Below, one piece after another: positions 8,010 through 16,159 of a stretch of DNA of 64,000 bases. Position numbers and translations under genes: made by a program. Under the pieces are notes generated by a model. It worked only from the letters and a program-made list of their open reading frames with translations, ran no database searches and was not told the DNA's origin. Each line of letters opens with the position of its first letter. The stretch's first letter is position 1. Origin of the DNA: an uncultured Verrucomicrobia subdivision 3 bacterium (GTDB lineage: Bacteria; Verrucomicrobiota; Verrucomicrobiia; Limisphaerales; UBA11358); assembly GCA_903872345.1 (NCBI GenBank), contig CAIQKM010000159.1:1-64000 (forward strand). The letters are read 5' to 3'.

Positions 8010-10910
8010 GTGAATATTTTTAAACCCATATTGGTGGCCATGATGGCCGGGTGGACGATCGGCTGTCCGTTGTTCGCGCAAGACGTTGATCCGCGCGGTC
8101 CGGTGAATTATCCCGGCATGACGGTGACGGTGGGTGGTCAAGGTGTTCAGACACGCGATTACCAGTTTCAGAACACCGTGGCAAAGCCCGCCCCCTGGTC
8201 GGCGCACTGGATCTGGACGGCCAGTGAAACCTCGGCCGCTTCCGGCCCGGCGGCGGCCATGTTTCGGAAGGAAATCATCCTGGCGCAGCCCCCAAAATCC
8301 GTATCGGCCTGGCTGACGGCGGATATGGTTTACCGGCTGTATGTGAACGGCCGGCTCGTGTCGCGCGGGCCCGTGGATATGGGGCGCGATTATCAGGGCG
8401 GGAGCACACACCGGTGGTTTTACGATACGCGCGATTTGTCGGCTTGCTTTACGGCGGGCACCAATGTGATTGCGGCGGAGGTGTTCAGCCAGTCGCCCAT
8501 CAGTTTCACGGTTTCCCGCGGGCACTCCGGGTTTTTGTTTGAAGCAGCCATTGCCGGCGCGGACGGGCGGGTGACCACGGTGACTTCGGATGCGACCTGG
8601 CATGCCTTGCCGGCGTGGCAGTTTCCGCGCTCCACCATCTTTGACGCCGCCAAGGAACCGGCCGGCTGGCGGTCGTCCGGGTTTGATGATTCCGCCTGGC
8701 CCAACTGTTTGGAAGTGCCGGATGTCTGGGAACAGCTCATCCCCTCCGAACTGCCGCCGCGCATGGAAACCCGCTATTTGGCGAGGCGGATCGAAGGCAT
8801 GCCGGTCAGCCGCACGTTTACGAACGACGGCAATTTCAAGGTGGTGTATGACCGCGTGTTGAGCGCGTATCCCACCCTGGTGGTGCGCGGCGGGGCGGGG
8901 GCGGAACTGAGCTTCAAAGCGCACAGCGAGAACCGGGTGAAGCTCGACGGCCGGGAACTGCGCTTTGAGTTTCCGTTCCTGACGGAGATCGCGCCGACGC
9001 TGACCATTGACTTGAAGCATGTCACGTCCCCGGTGGAAATCGTGGATGTGGGCGCGAATTTCACGTCGCAGCCGCTGGCCTACCGGGGCGAGTTTGCGTG
9101 CAGTGATGACAAATTGACCCGGCTTTGGGAAGTGTCGCGCTGGGCGGTGCAAATCTGTTTGCAGACGCATCATCTGGACTCGCCCAATCATCAGGAGCCG
9201 ATCAGCGATCCGGGCGATTATTTGATCGAATCCATGGTGAATCACTACGCGTTTGCCCAGCCCTGGCTGGCCCGCCAGGATCTGCGGAAATTTGCCTGGC
9301 TGCTCCAGGATGAACATTACCATAATTTTCATACGAGCTATTCCATCGCCTGGCTGCAAATGCTGATGGATTACTATGACTACACCGGCGATGAATCCCT
9401 GGTGCGGGAGCTGACGCCCTATGTTCACGGTTTGCTTGATACCTACGCCGGCTGGCGCGGCACCAACGGCATTTTGTCCGAAGCGCCAAATTACATGTTC
9501 ATGGACTGGGTGAACATTGCCGGCATTCCGTGCCATCATCCGCCAGCCGTGATCGGGCAGGGCTACCTCACGGCGTTTTACTATCACGGCCTGGAACTGG
9601 GCGCGCGCGTGGCGGCCCTGAATGGCGACACCCGGAGGGTGCAGCAATATACCAATCAGCGGCGCGAACTCGCGGCGGCTTTCAACCGCGAACTCTGGGT
9701 GCCGGACAAGGGGCTTTACCGCGATGGCAAGCCGTTTCAGACGCATGTGAAACCCGGCCGATGGCTGCCGGCGGACAAGGACATCGAGACTTTCAGTCCG
9801 CACGTGAATCTACTCGCGGTGCTGTATGATCTGGCCCCCCGGGAACAGCAGACGGCCATCGTGGAAAAGGTGCTGCTGGAAAAACCGCTGAACACGCAGC
9901 CTTGGTTCATGCACTGGGTGTTTGCCGCGATCGATCATGCCGGCCTGTTTGATGCCTGCGGCACGGCCCAGTTGCGGCGCTGGCAGATTGTCCCCGAAAC
10001 TCAATCTTTCCGCGAAATGTGGGACAGCGGTGATCTCAGCCATGGCTGGTGTTCCACGCCGCTGGTGCAGATGTCCGCCCGCATCCTGGGCGTAACGCCG
10101 GCTTCCCCGGGCTTTAAAACCATTGCCATCCGGCCGGCCCTCTGCGATTTGCAATGGGCCCGGGGTCATGTCCCCACGCCGCATGGTGACGTGGCGGTGG
10201 CATGGAAACTGGGCGCCAATCAACTGGATCTGGATGTGACCGTGCCGGCGGAGACGAGCGCGGAAGTGGCGGTGCCGCTGTCCCGCTTTGAGCAGTCGGC
10301 CATTACCCTCGATGGCCATGCGGCGGCAGCGGTTGCAACGGTTGCCCCGGGGCGGCATCATTTTGTGGTCACGGGGAAATTGAAACCGCTGCCCGCCGCC
10401 CCGGCGGATGACGCCGCGCCCGGCTTTGAGGCGGATGTGGTGAAGGATGACCTGCTGCATGGCCTGCTGGCGCAGGCCGAGGATCATTGCAGCCATACCG
10501 GTGGCGGGGCGAATCCCGGCGCGGTGTTCAACGGCACCACGCGCAATGGTGCCGGCGGCCGGGAAACCCTGGACGATGGCAAGACCTTTCGCGGCTACGG
10601 CGACGGGGACTGGCTGGTCTTTCATTTCAAGCAACCGTGCAATCTCACGGAAATCCGCAGCTTCGCGGCCCATCCGGATGACCGGGCCGGCCAGAACTAC
10701 ACGGTGCTCGCCGCGTTTGCCGCCGCGCCGGATAAATTTGTTTCGCTCGGCAGCGTGGCCCGCAAGTCCACCGGGGGCGAAACGGAAGCGCGCCTGCCGG
10801 TGAAGGCGGAGGGCGTGGTGGCCGTCCGCTTCGAATTTCAGGCCGGGCCGTCGGGCTTCGATGTCTATCGCGAGTTCAACGTGCTGGGATCGGCGGCCGC
10901 CGGTAAATAG
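8010..10910 (+). CDS. Secreted alpha-L-rhamnosidase-like glycoside hydrolase (GH78 type)
   Basis: GH78 enzymes release terminal alpha-L-rhamnose from pectic or bacterial polysaccharides with inversion. The 966-aa protein has a signal peptide ending near LFAQ, a beta-sandwich region with the WxxxGFDDSxWP jelly-roll motif (about residues 211-224), then an (alpha/alpha)6 barrel. In the barrel, DSPNHQEPISDPGDY corresponds to the family's D-x-P-x-R-x-E-R-x-G-W-x-G-D site, and EAPNYMFMDWV and GxLSHGWCSTP follow. A C-terminal discoidin-like domain (about 815-966) may bind carbohydrate. A GTG at 8010 is preferred because it starts a good signal peptide; a TTG at 7965 is also in frame. The 258 nt upstream hold no gene. 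The gene is monocistronic, followed by hairpin repeats. Confidence 0.82.
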   Translation: MNIFKPILVAMMAGWTIGCPLFAQDVDPRGPVNYPGMTVTVGGQGVQTRDYQFQNTVAKPAPWSAHWIWTASETSAASGPAAAMFRKEIILAQPPKSVSAWLTADMVYRLYVNGRLVSRGPVDMGRDYQGGSTHRWFYDTRDLSACFTAGTNVIAAEVFSQSPISFTVSRGHSGFLFEAAIAGADGRVTTVTSDATWHALPAWQFPRSTIFDAAKEPAGWRSSGFDDSAWPNCLEVPDVWEQLIPSELPPRMETRYLARRIEGMPVSRTFTNDGNFKVVYDRVLSAYPTLVVRGGAGAELSFKAHSENRVKLDGRELRFEFPFLTEIAPTLTIDLKHVTSPVEIVDVGANFTSQPLAYRGEFACSDDKLTRLWEVSRWAVQICLQTHHLDSPNHQEPISDPGDYLIESMVNHYAFAQPWLARQDLRKFAWLLQDEHYHNFHTSYSIAWLQMLMDYYDYTGDESLVRELTPYVHGLLDTYAGWRGTNGILSEAPNYMFMDWVNIAGIPCHHPPAVIGQGYLTAFYYHGLELGARVAALNGDTRRVQQYTNQRRELAAAFNRELWVPDKGLYRDGKPFQTHVKPGRWLPADKDIETFSPHVNLLAVLYDLAPREQQTAIVEKVLLEKPLNTQPWFMHWVFAAIDHAGLFDACGTAQLRRWQIVPETQSFREMWDSGDLSHGWCSTPLVQMSARILGVTPASPGFKTIAIRPALCDLQWARGHVPTPHGDVAVAWKLGANQLDLDVTVPAETSAEVAVPLSRFEQSAITLDGHAAAAVATVAPGRHHFVVTGKLKPLPAAPADDAAPGFEADVVKDDLLHGLLAQAEDHCSHTGGGANPGAVFNGTTRNGAGGRETLDDGKTFRGYGDGDWLVFHFKQPCNLTEIRSFAAHPDDRAGQNYTVLAAFAAAPDKFVSLGSVARKSTGGETEARLPVKAEGVVAVRFEFQAGPSGFDVYREFNVLGSAAAGK

Positions 10911-10987
10911 GCGGGCGGCATCTTCCGGAGCTTGGGGCGCATCTTGCCAATGCCCCGGAAAAGGCAGGCACACTGTGCCTGGCCAGC

Positions 10988-11096
10988 GGAGCGCGGGTCT
11001 GCGACCCGCAGCCACTTGGCCAGACAACCGGCGGGTTAAGCCAAGGTGGCAACGCTGGGAATTCGCCAATTGCTGCGGATCACAGAGCCGCGCTCC
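10988..11096. repeat. REPIN-like inverted repeat, GGAGCGCGG family
   Basis: The left arm 10988-11012 (ggagcgcgggtctgcgaccc...) and right arm 11072-11096 match as reverse complements at 22 of 25 positions and enclose 59 nt. The intergenic stretch 10911-11223 otherwise holds only the terminator at 11132-11158. Confidence 0.7.
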
Positions 11097-11131
11097 GGAG
11101 GGCAAACGGCGGGATGCGCCCGGTGATCCGG

Positions 11132-11158
11132 CAACTGTCTGACCGCAGTTGTTTTTTT
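11132..11158 (+). terminator. Intrinsic terminator downstream of the GH78 gene
   Basis: A 6-bp stem (caactg/cagttg) with an 8-nt loop is followed by seven T. The stem is short, but the T-run is clear. Confidence 0.6.
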
Positions 11159-11223
11159 GCGCATCTTCGGCTATAATTCCCCTCGCTTCGGAGTGAAGCG
11201 AAAACCAACTTTTTAATAAATAT

Positions 11224-11934
11224 ATGAGTAATCCATTTTTAACGCGGGGTCTGGACGAAGTGCGCGAAGTCAGCCGGCCCATGACCTTGGAAGGCACGAT
11301 CAACCGGACTGGCGTGTTGCTGGTTCTGTGCATTCTGGCGGGTGATTACGCCTGGACCCATGCCTTTGAAGGCGGCGCCATCATGGGGGCGGTGCTGGGC
11401 GGGTTCATCATCGCCATGATCGGCATGTTCAAGGCGGAGTGGACGCCGGTGTTGGCGCCCGTTTATGCCGTGCTGGAAGGTCTCGCTTTGGGCGGCATCG
11501 CGATGTTTTTCAACGCCCGCTACCCGGGCATTGCCCTGAACGCGGGCATGTTGACGGCGGCGGTTTTGTTCGTGCTGCTGGGGCTCTACGCCACGCGCAT
11601 CATCCGGGTGACGGATGGTTTGGTCACGGGCATTGTCGCGGCCACGGCGGCCGTGGCGGTGGTTTATCTGGTGCAGATGGTGCTTTCGCTGTTTGGTGTC
11701 CATCTGCCGTTTATTCATCAGGGCGGCATGTTGGGCATTGGCATCAGTCTGGTCACCACCGGCATCGCGGCGGCGAACCTGCTGATTGATTTCCGCCTGA
11801 TTGAAGACGGCGTGCGCGCGCAGCGGCCCAAGTTCATGGAATGGTATTGCGCCATGGGCCTGCTGATTACCCTCGTCTGGCTGTATCTGGAACTGCTCCG
11901 CCTGCTCAGCAAGCTGAACAGCTCGAACCGGTAA
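11224..11934 (+). CDS. Bax inhibitor-1/YccA family membrane protein
   Basis: The protein begins MSNPFLTRGLDE and consists of about seven hydrophobic helices in 236 residues. The family signature P-V-Y-A-V-L-E-G-L-A-L-G-G-I (about residues 79-92) links helices 2 and 3, and a conserved acidic/Arg region near the end (LIDFRLIEDGV) matches the family's pH-sensing aspartate region. Members act as calcium-leak channels or FtsH modulators; the substrate here is not known. The start ATG follows an AT-rich leader. A terminator at 11955-11996 follows. Confidence 0.88.
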   Translation: MSNPFLTRGLDEVREVSRPMTLEGTINRTGVLLVLCILAGDYAWTHAFEGGAIMGAVLGGFIIAMIGMFKAEWTPVLAPVYAVLEGLALGGIAMFFNARYPGIALNAGMLTAAVLFVLLGLYATRIIRVTDGLVTGIVAATAAVAVVYLVQMVLSLFGVHLPFIHQGGMLGIGISLVTTGIAAANLLIDFRLIEDGVRAQRPKFMEWYCAMGLLITLVWLYLELLRLLSKLNSSNR

Positions 11935-11954
11935 TCCAATATATTAATAATCTC

Positions 11955-11996
11955 AGCGGCGGATGGCCAACCGGCTGTCCGCCGCTTCGTTTTTTT
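11955..11996 (+). terminator. Intrinsic terminator between convergent Bax-inhibitor and hflX genes
   Basis: The stem agcggcgga (11955-11963) pairs with tccgccgct (11978-11986) and is followed by a run of seven T. Confidence 0.85.
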
Positions 11997-12005
11997 AGGC
12001 CCGGG

Positions 12006-13286
12006 TCATTTCTCCACCACAAACGGCGTGAATTCCTCGAGTAAATGCGGCGGGATGCGGACTTTGAAACGGGCGTGCTTCCCGGTGTAACGGCTTTCGA
12101 CCACCTGGCCGATGGCGTGGATGCGGGCGATGATGGCGGCTTTTTCCAGCGGCACGCGGAGGTCCAGAAATTCCCGGATGGGGCGCAACTGGGTGCCGAT
12201 TTCCGCCAGCAACGGTTCGATGCCCTCGCCCGAGCGGGCGGAGATGGCGACGGACTGGGGATATTTTTCGCGCAGCGCGGCGGGGATGCCGCCGGGGAGT
12301 TGGTCAATTTTGTTGAAAATCATCAGGGTCGGCTTGTTGCCGGCTTCAATTTCGCCGAGCACGGTGTTCACGGCGTCAATCTGCTCGAAGGCTTGCGGAT
12401 GGCTGACATCCACGACGTGCAATAGCAGGTCGGCTTGGACAACTTCTTCCAGTGTGGCTTTGAAGGCTTCGACGAGGCCGTGCGGCAGTTTTTTGATGAA
12501 GCCCACCGTGTCGGTCAGCAGCACGTTTTGGTTCGTGGGCAGCTTCAGCCGCCGGGTGGTGGGGTCCAGCGTGGCAAATAATTTGTCCATGGCCAGCACC
12601 TCGGCGCCGGTGAGCTGGTTGAGCAGGGTGGATTTGCCGGCGTTGGTGTAGCCCACGATGGAGGCGAGGGGCCAGTTGGAACGCTGGCGGCCGGCGCGCT
12701 GGGTCTCGCGCTGGCGGCGGACGGATTCGAGGTCGCGGATGATGCGGTCAATGCGCTCCTGGGTTTTCCGGCGGTCGGCTTCGAGCTGGGACTCGCCTTC
12801 GCCGCCGCGCATGCCGATGCCGCCTTTCTGGCGGGAAAGATGCGTCCAGAACCGGGTCAGGCGGGGGAGCAAATGCTGCAACTGGGCGAGCTCAATCTGC
12901 AACTTGCCTTCGCGGGTGCGGGCGCGCTGGGAGAAAATGTCGAGAATCAGCGCCGTGCGGTCGAGAATCTTACACTCGAATATTTTTTCCAGGTTGCGGG
13001 TCTGGGCGGGAGAAAGCTCGTCGTCAAAAATGACGGTGTCCACATCGCTTTCGCGGCAGGAGACGGACAGTTCCTCGGCCTTGCCCTTGCCGATGTAAGT
13101 GGCGGCGTTCGGCGTATCGAGCTTTTGGGTGGCGTGGCCGATGATTTCCCCGCCGGCGGTCAGGGCCAGTTCGGCCAGTTCCTCCAGGGATTCCCGCACG
13201 TCGGCGGCCTCGCGCGATTTCAGTTCCACGCCGATCAGAAAGACGCGTTCGGAACGGGTATCGCGGGTTTGAATGAGCGATTTCAA
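12006..13286 (-). CDS. hflX: GTPase HflX
   Basis: HflX is a ribosome-associated GTPase that splits stalled or heat-damaged 70S ribosomes. The 426-aa protein has the N-terminal HflX domain (residues about 10-110, with ATYIGKGKAEEL), the GMRGGEGESQLE linker (158-169), and then a G domain with P-loop GYTNAGKST (212-220), switch II DTVGF (259-263) and NKID. It is complete. It runs towards the Bax-inhibitor gene and shares no operon with neighbours. Upstream is a repeat-filled spacer. Confidence 0.96.
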   Translation of the reverse strand: MKSLIQTRDTRSERVFLIGVELKSREAADVRESLEELAELALTAGGEIIGHATQKLDTPNAATYIGKGKAEELSVSCRESDVDTVIFDDELSPAQTRNLEKIFECKILDRTALILDIFSQRARTREGKLQIELAQLQHLLPRLTRFWTHLSRQKGGIGMRGGEGESQLEADRRKTQERIDRIIRDLESVRRQRETQRAGRQRSNWPLASIVGYTNAGKSTLLNQLTGAEVLAMDKLFATLDPTTRRLKLPTNQNVLLTDTVGFIKKLPHGLVEAFKATLEEVVQADLLLHVVDVSHPQAFEQIDAVNTVLGEIEAGNKPTLMIFNKIDQLPGGIPAALREKYPQSVAISARSGEGIEPLLAEIGTQLRPIREFLDLRVPLEKAAIIARIHAIGQVVESRYTGKHARFKVRIPPHLLEEFTPFVVEK

Positions 13287-13467
13287 TGTTTGTTGCCATC
13301 GAGCATAGCAAAACCCCGGAAGACGAAAAGCCGGAAGTCCGCGACAGCCGGAAGTCCGGGCCTTGGAAACCGCCCACGCGGCACGATTCGCAAATTGGTT
13401 TGATTTGGTTTGATTTCAACGCAAAGGCGCTGAGAAAGGGACATAAGGGACGAAAGGGGAACCGCAC

Positions 13468-13509
13468 CAAAACATCCAACAACCAACATCGAACGCCCAA
13501 CATCCAATG
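13468..13509. repeat. Dispersed AACATCCAACATCGAACGCC repeat
   Basis: The word recurs at 53258-53293 and, partly, near 14552-14567. On its complement it yields spurious MLDVRC/MLGVGC-like translations, a sign of non-coding repeat DNA. Confidence 0.65.
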
Positions 13510-13538
13510 AACCGGTTCGGTTGGTTGCAAACGGGAAC

Positions 13539-13672
13539 AAAACGCAGAGACTCAGAGGGCGCAGAGGAACGCCAAGATGGAACCGGTGAATCTCAACCGG
13601 TTGGGGCGCCACGCCGTCCGTCTGGGAATGGTTTTTTCGCGCGGATCTGTGCGGCTCGGCGTCTCTGCGTTT
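13539..13672. repeat. Inverted pair of the AAACGCAGAGAC repeat
   Basis: The left arm aaaacgcagagactcagagg (13539-13558) faces the inverted arm ctcggcgtctctgcgttt (13655-13672). A related word, aacgcaaaggcgctgagaa, lies at 13419-13437. It has the same doublet architecture as the other hairpin families of this window. Confidence 0.6.
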
Positions 13673-13740
13673 ATTTCCTGCCCCTGGTTTTTATTTTAGC
13701 AACCAATCGGATAAGCCGTGGCGGTTGATTTCGGGTTCTA

Positions 13741-13812
13741 ATTCGGTTTGATTTGGTTTGATTTGGTTTGATTTGGTTTGATTTGGTTTGATTTGGTTTG
13801 ATTTGGTTTGAT
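13741..13812. repeat. Tandem 10-bp repeat, unit atttggtttg
   Basis: There are six exact units, flanked by a 5' variant (attcggtttg) and a 3' variant (atttaccctg). A two-unit relic lies about 340 nt to the left. The array sits 12 nt beyond the stop of the leftward gene 13824-14516. There is no spacer diversity, so it is not CRISPR. Confidence 0.9.
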
Positions 13813-13823
13813 TTACCCTGATT

Positions 13824-14516
13824 TCAAGGTTTTTGATAGAAGCCGGCGAGGATGGGGGACGTCTTGGGGCGGGGCGGGGTGGCCAGCGGGGGGAGGATGG
13901 TGGGCGTTGGGCTGGCGGAGGGGTGCGGCGACGGGTGCGTGGCCGGCACCTTCTGCGACGAGGCGCCGCTACCACTTTTTTGCGACGGGGGCGTCGCGGC
14001 CACGGGGGGCGGGGCGGGTTGCGATTTGCGTTCGGCTTGGGCTTCGGCGAGGCGGTCTTTCCGGGCTTGGAGGGCGCGGCGCTGGACTTGGAACGTCATG
14101 CGATGGAGGCGGAGCAGGAGGTTGTACTGGGCGAGGACGTCGGGCGGGATGGGGCCGTCGAGGGGCATTTTATTCAGGAGGACGGCGTAGCGGGCGGTGA
14201 TGGTGTGGGCAAGGCAGTCGGCGAGGTGGCCGTCGGTGAAGCCGGGGAGTTGGGCGGCGTCGGCGGCGAATTCACGGGCGGATTCGAGGAGATCCTGGAT
14301 GGCGAGCCAGTCGAGGAAGCCGCCGTTGTTCCATTCGGAGAGGTTTTGGGGGCTGATGGGGACGCCGTTGAAGTGTTCGGCGAGGAGGGCTTGGACTTCG
14401 GGGAGGGCGTTGAGCCACTTAATGAGTTCCACGCCGGGTTCGCCGTTGTAGAGGCGTTGGTTGAGTTGGTCGCGGAGTTGGTGCGGGAGACGGGCGATTT
14501 TGCCGGTGCGTTTCAT
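13824..14516 (-). CDS. Putative DNA-binding/terminase-small-subunit-like protein with a Pro/Ser/Thr-rich tail
   Basis: The 230-aa protein starts MKRTGKIARLP, followed by a predicted helical domain (RDQLNQRLYNGEPGVELIKWLNALPEVQ, about residues 15-42) and PISPQNLSEWNNGGFxDWL. This pattern resembles small-terminase or DUF3486-like helix-turn-helix proteins and a family I recall as multicopy in Verrucomicrobia. The latter is memory rather than a search. From about residue 155 the protein is a low-complexity tail (APPPVAATPPSQ...). Part of that tail is duplicated in non-coding form at about 14640-14740. There is no phage gene nearby. It could act in DNA binding, but the role is unknown. Confidence 0.65.
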   Translation of the reverse strand: MKRTGKIARLPHQLRDQLNQRLYNGEPGVELIKWLNALPEVQALLAEHFNGVPISPQNLSEWNNGGFLDWLAIQDLLESAREFAADAAQLPGFTDGHLADCLAHTITARYAVLLNKMPLDGPIPPDVLAQYNLLLRLHRMTFQVQRRALQARKDRLAEAQAERKSQPAPPPVAATPPSQKSGSGASSQKVPATHPSPHPSASPTPTILPPLATPPRPKTSPILAGFYQKP

Positions 14517-15146
14517 GATATATGAGGGGGTTGAGGGTTAAAATTGGGGAAACATCCAACATTCAACAGTCCTTGCGGACGGCCACCACACCCAGCATCC
14601 AATGACGGAGGAAGAGGCGCGGGTAAGGGTGGCGGGCGTTGGACTGGCGGAGTGGAGCGGCGACGGAGGCGTCGCCGACACCCTCTGCGACGGGGGCGTC
14701 GCAGCCACGGGGGACGGTTGGTGTTGGTTCATGTTTTTTTTGAGGACATCATGGCAGAGGGGTTGGACATTGGCGGTCCAGGTGCGGGGTGGGCATGAAA
14801 AAATGTGAAAGCCCCATGGAGTCCCGGCTTTTGCTACGGATGATGCCGGGCCTGAAGCCCTAACCATTCAGTTGAACCACGAATGGACACCAATAAACAC
14901 GAATCAAGACGCGGAGAAGCGGGGTGTTGGCGAGTTCTCGCTGGCCCGGATCCGGTCAACCGTTTGGTGGGGAAATAATCGTGGGACGAAGGTGTTCGGC
15001 GGGAAGCCAAACACGGCACGCGAGACGCATGCGCTCCCCTGTTAACTGCATGGTTCGGGCTGCAGCGGGGAATTATCGAGGCTCCTTGGCGGAATCAAAA
15101 CAGAATAGCGCAAAAACATTGACTGACCCTTTTGGCCTCTTTTCGG
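14517..15146. other. Non-coding region with degenerate duplications
   Basis: These 630 nt hold no supported gene. Present are an AACATCCAAC-type fragment (about 14552-14567), a stretch (about 14640-14740) that repeats the 3' tail of the adjacent gene in diverged form, a 54-nt repeat (14751-14804), and a single arm of the AACCACGAATGGACACGAAT family (14874-14904). Confidence 0.6.
14751..14804. repeat. 54-nt dispersed repeat, copy 1
   Basis: It runs from atggcagagg through ttggacattggcggtccagg to gcatgaaaaaat. It matches 16039-16092 in the same orientation with only a few differences. The function is unknown. Confidence 0.75.
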
Positions 15147-15328
15147 CTAGAGCATATCAAGAAATACTGTAGCCATTCGGTCAGGTAGAAATAGCAGCGG
15201 TCTTTTTGCTGGCTGGCTTCGTTTCGGCTCAGTCACAGGTCCAAGTGGACATGCTCCTTCGCCAAAGCCTCGCCAGCCAGCAAAAATCCTCGCTCCGAAC
15301 GGCTACACTATTTCTTGATATGCTCTAG
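15147..15328. mobile_element. MITE-like palindromic element (about 182 bp)
   Basis: The ends ctagagcatatcaagaaat (15147-15165) and its complement at 15310-15328 are the outermost parts of arms of about 33 bp that differ at two positions. Inner arms also match: tttttgctggctggc near 15201-15215 against its complement near 15273-15287. The element has no coding capacity. The outermost ctag would give a TA target duplication, as seen with IS630/Tc1-mariner elements (inference). Its right end abuts the hicA stop codon. Confidence 0.8.
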
Positions 15329-15554
15329 TCAGCGGCGGGCAAGAAATTCTTCCATGGTCAGGCCGATATCGCGGGCGATCTGCCGGAGCAAAGGCGGGGC
15401 AATGTCGCGGCCCTTGTGCATGGGCACGGTCGTGCCCCGGCCATCGGCATGGCGATATTGGGCATGGGAACCGCGCTGGCGCACGAGCGCAAAGCCGAGG
15501 CGTTCAAGGGAGGCGGCAGACTTCGGCGGGTTTGAGGACGGGGACGGAACCCAT
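15329..15554 (-). pseudogene. hicA: HicA-family mRNA-interferase toxin, frameshifted
   Basis: HicA toxins are small double-stranded-RNA-binding-fold ribonucleases that cleave mRNA. Starting at the ATG at 15554 the frame reads MGSVPVLKPAEV and then hits TGA. Skipping one base near 15517 restores a typical HicA: AASLERLGFALVRQRGSH, with the catalytic His in G-S-H, then RGTTVPMHKGRDI and IARDIGLTMEEFLARR up to the TGA at 15329. The gene therefore looks like a 75-codon toxin with a single-base insertion (or an assembly error). It starts 2 nt after hicB ends. A MITE touches its 3' end. Confidence 0.85.
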
Positions 15555-15556
15555 GT

Positions 15557-15766
15557 TCAGGCCACCGCCACGTTTTGAGTTCCAATAAATTCGGCGTTGA
15601 GCTGCGGTTCGCCATCTTCGAGCAGCATGGCGATGACTTCGCGCAGATTGGCGTTTAGCTCGTCGAGCGTTTCCGCCTGCGAGTGCGCCCCCGGAAAACC
15701 CGGCACATATCCGACCAGCAGGCGCGTGACCGGGTCGCGCTCAATCACGGCGGTAAATGTCTTCAT
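15557..15766 (-). CDS. hicB: HicB-family antitoxin
   Basis: The 69-aa protein has the HicB pseudo-RNase-H fold pattern: F-T-A-V-I-E-R-D, then GYVPGFPGAHSQAETLDELNANLREVIAMLLED. It lacks a C-terminal helix-turn-helix or ribbon-helix-helix domain, as in the short HicB class. HicB binds and neutralises HicA. Here antitoxin precedes toxin, with a 2-nt gap, so the pair was co-transcribed. The antitoxin frame is intact while its toxin frame is broken. Confidence 0.88.
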   Translation of the reverse strand: MKTFTAVIERDPVTRLLVGYVPGFPGAHSQAETLDELNANLREVIAMLLEDGEPQLNAEFIGTQNVAVA

Positions 15767-16159
15767 GACGTTATTCTTTCACATCCCGGCCAATAGTCAA
15801 ACTGGTTGGAAAACCCGCCCCGTCCACGAACTGATCGGCCGAACGGAGGGGCGGATACGGGAACGGGGCGCGGATTTCGGGTTGGGGCAGGGCGGGGGAT
15901 CGGGTCTCTCCCGGGGGGGGCTTGAATTGCAATTTTACAGAAGTCCAACAAAGGCAACGAAGGTGTTTGACGCACGGGTGGGCGGAGGGTGCGGGCATGG
16001 CCGGCCGGGTTGAAATGTGAATTTTCAATCTGCCCATTATGGCAGAGGAGGTGGACATTGGCGGTCCAGGTGCAGTGTGGGGATGAAAAAATCCTGTCAC
16101 CATGTTGGCGAACGACACCAACGCCTTGACGCCTAAAGATTTTCCGGCAACATCGTTTC
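15767..16159. other. Intergenic region between hicB and the restriction gene
   Basis: The 393 nt hold no supported gene. They include the promoter region for leftward hicBA, presumably that of the rightward restriction gene, and copy 2 of the 54-nt repeat (16039-16092). Confidence 0.6.
16039..16092. repeat. 54-nt dispersed repeat, copy 2
   Basis: This is a same-orientation match to 14751-14804. It lies 68 nt before the start of the restriction-modification gene. Confidence 0.75.

Larger units (their letters stand above)
13287..13823. other. Repeat-filled intergenic region upstream of hflX
   Basis: These 537 nt hold no credible gene. They contain a short run of the ggtttgattt decamer (about 13396-13418), an AACATCCAAC-type repeat (13468-13509), a hairpin pair (13539-13672) and a 10-bp tandem array (13741-13812). 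Overlapping frames on both strands translate to repetitive residues and are rejected. Confidence 0.7.

Noticed and set aside
7983-9803. 606-aa open frame antisense to the GH78 gene
   Set aside because: Its translation is Arg/His/Gly-rich with no family pattern, while the opposite strand encodes a clear hydrolase. It is a by-product of GC-rich third positions. The same holds for long antisense frames at 5563-6660, 9810-11333, 16133-17182, 35029-36804, 36992-38674, 40232-41608, 46044-47096, 48505-50466, 52279-53283, 55770-57893, 58411-59451, 60393-61574 and 62557-63657.
13741-13812. CRISPR array
   Set aside because: Units are 10 bp without spacers, and no cas genes are present.
15358-15615. 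85-aa frame on the minus strand over hicA
   Set aside because: Its sequence is Pro/Arg/Ser-rich, and the correct HicA residues are in a different frame.
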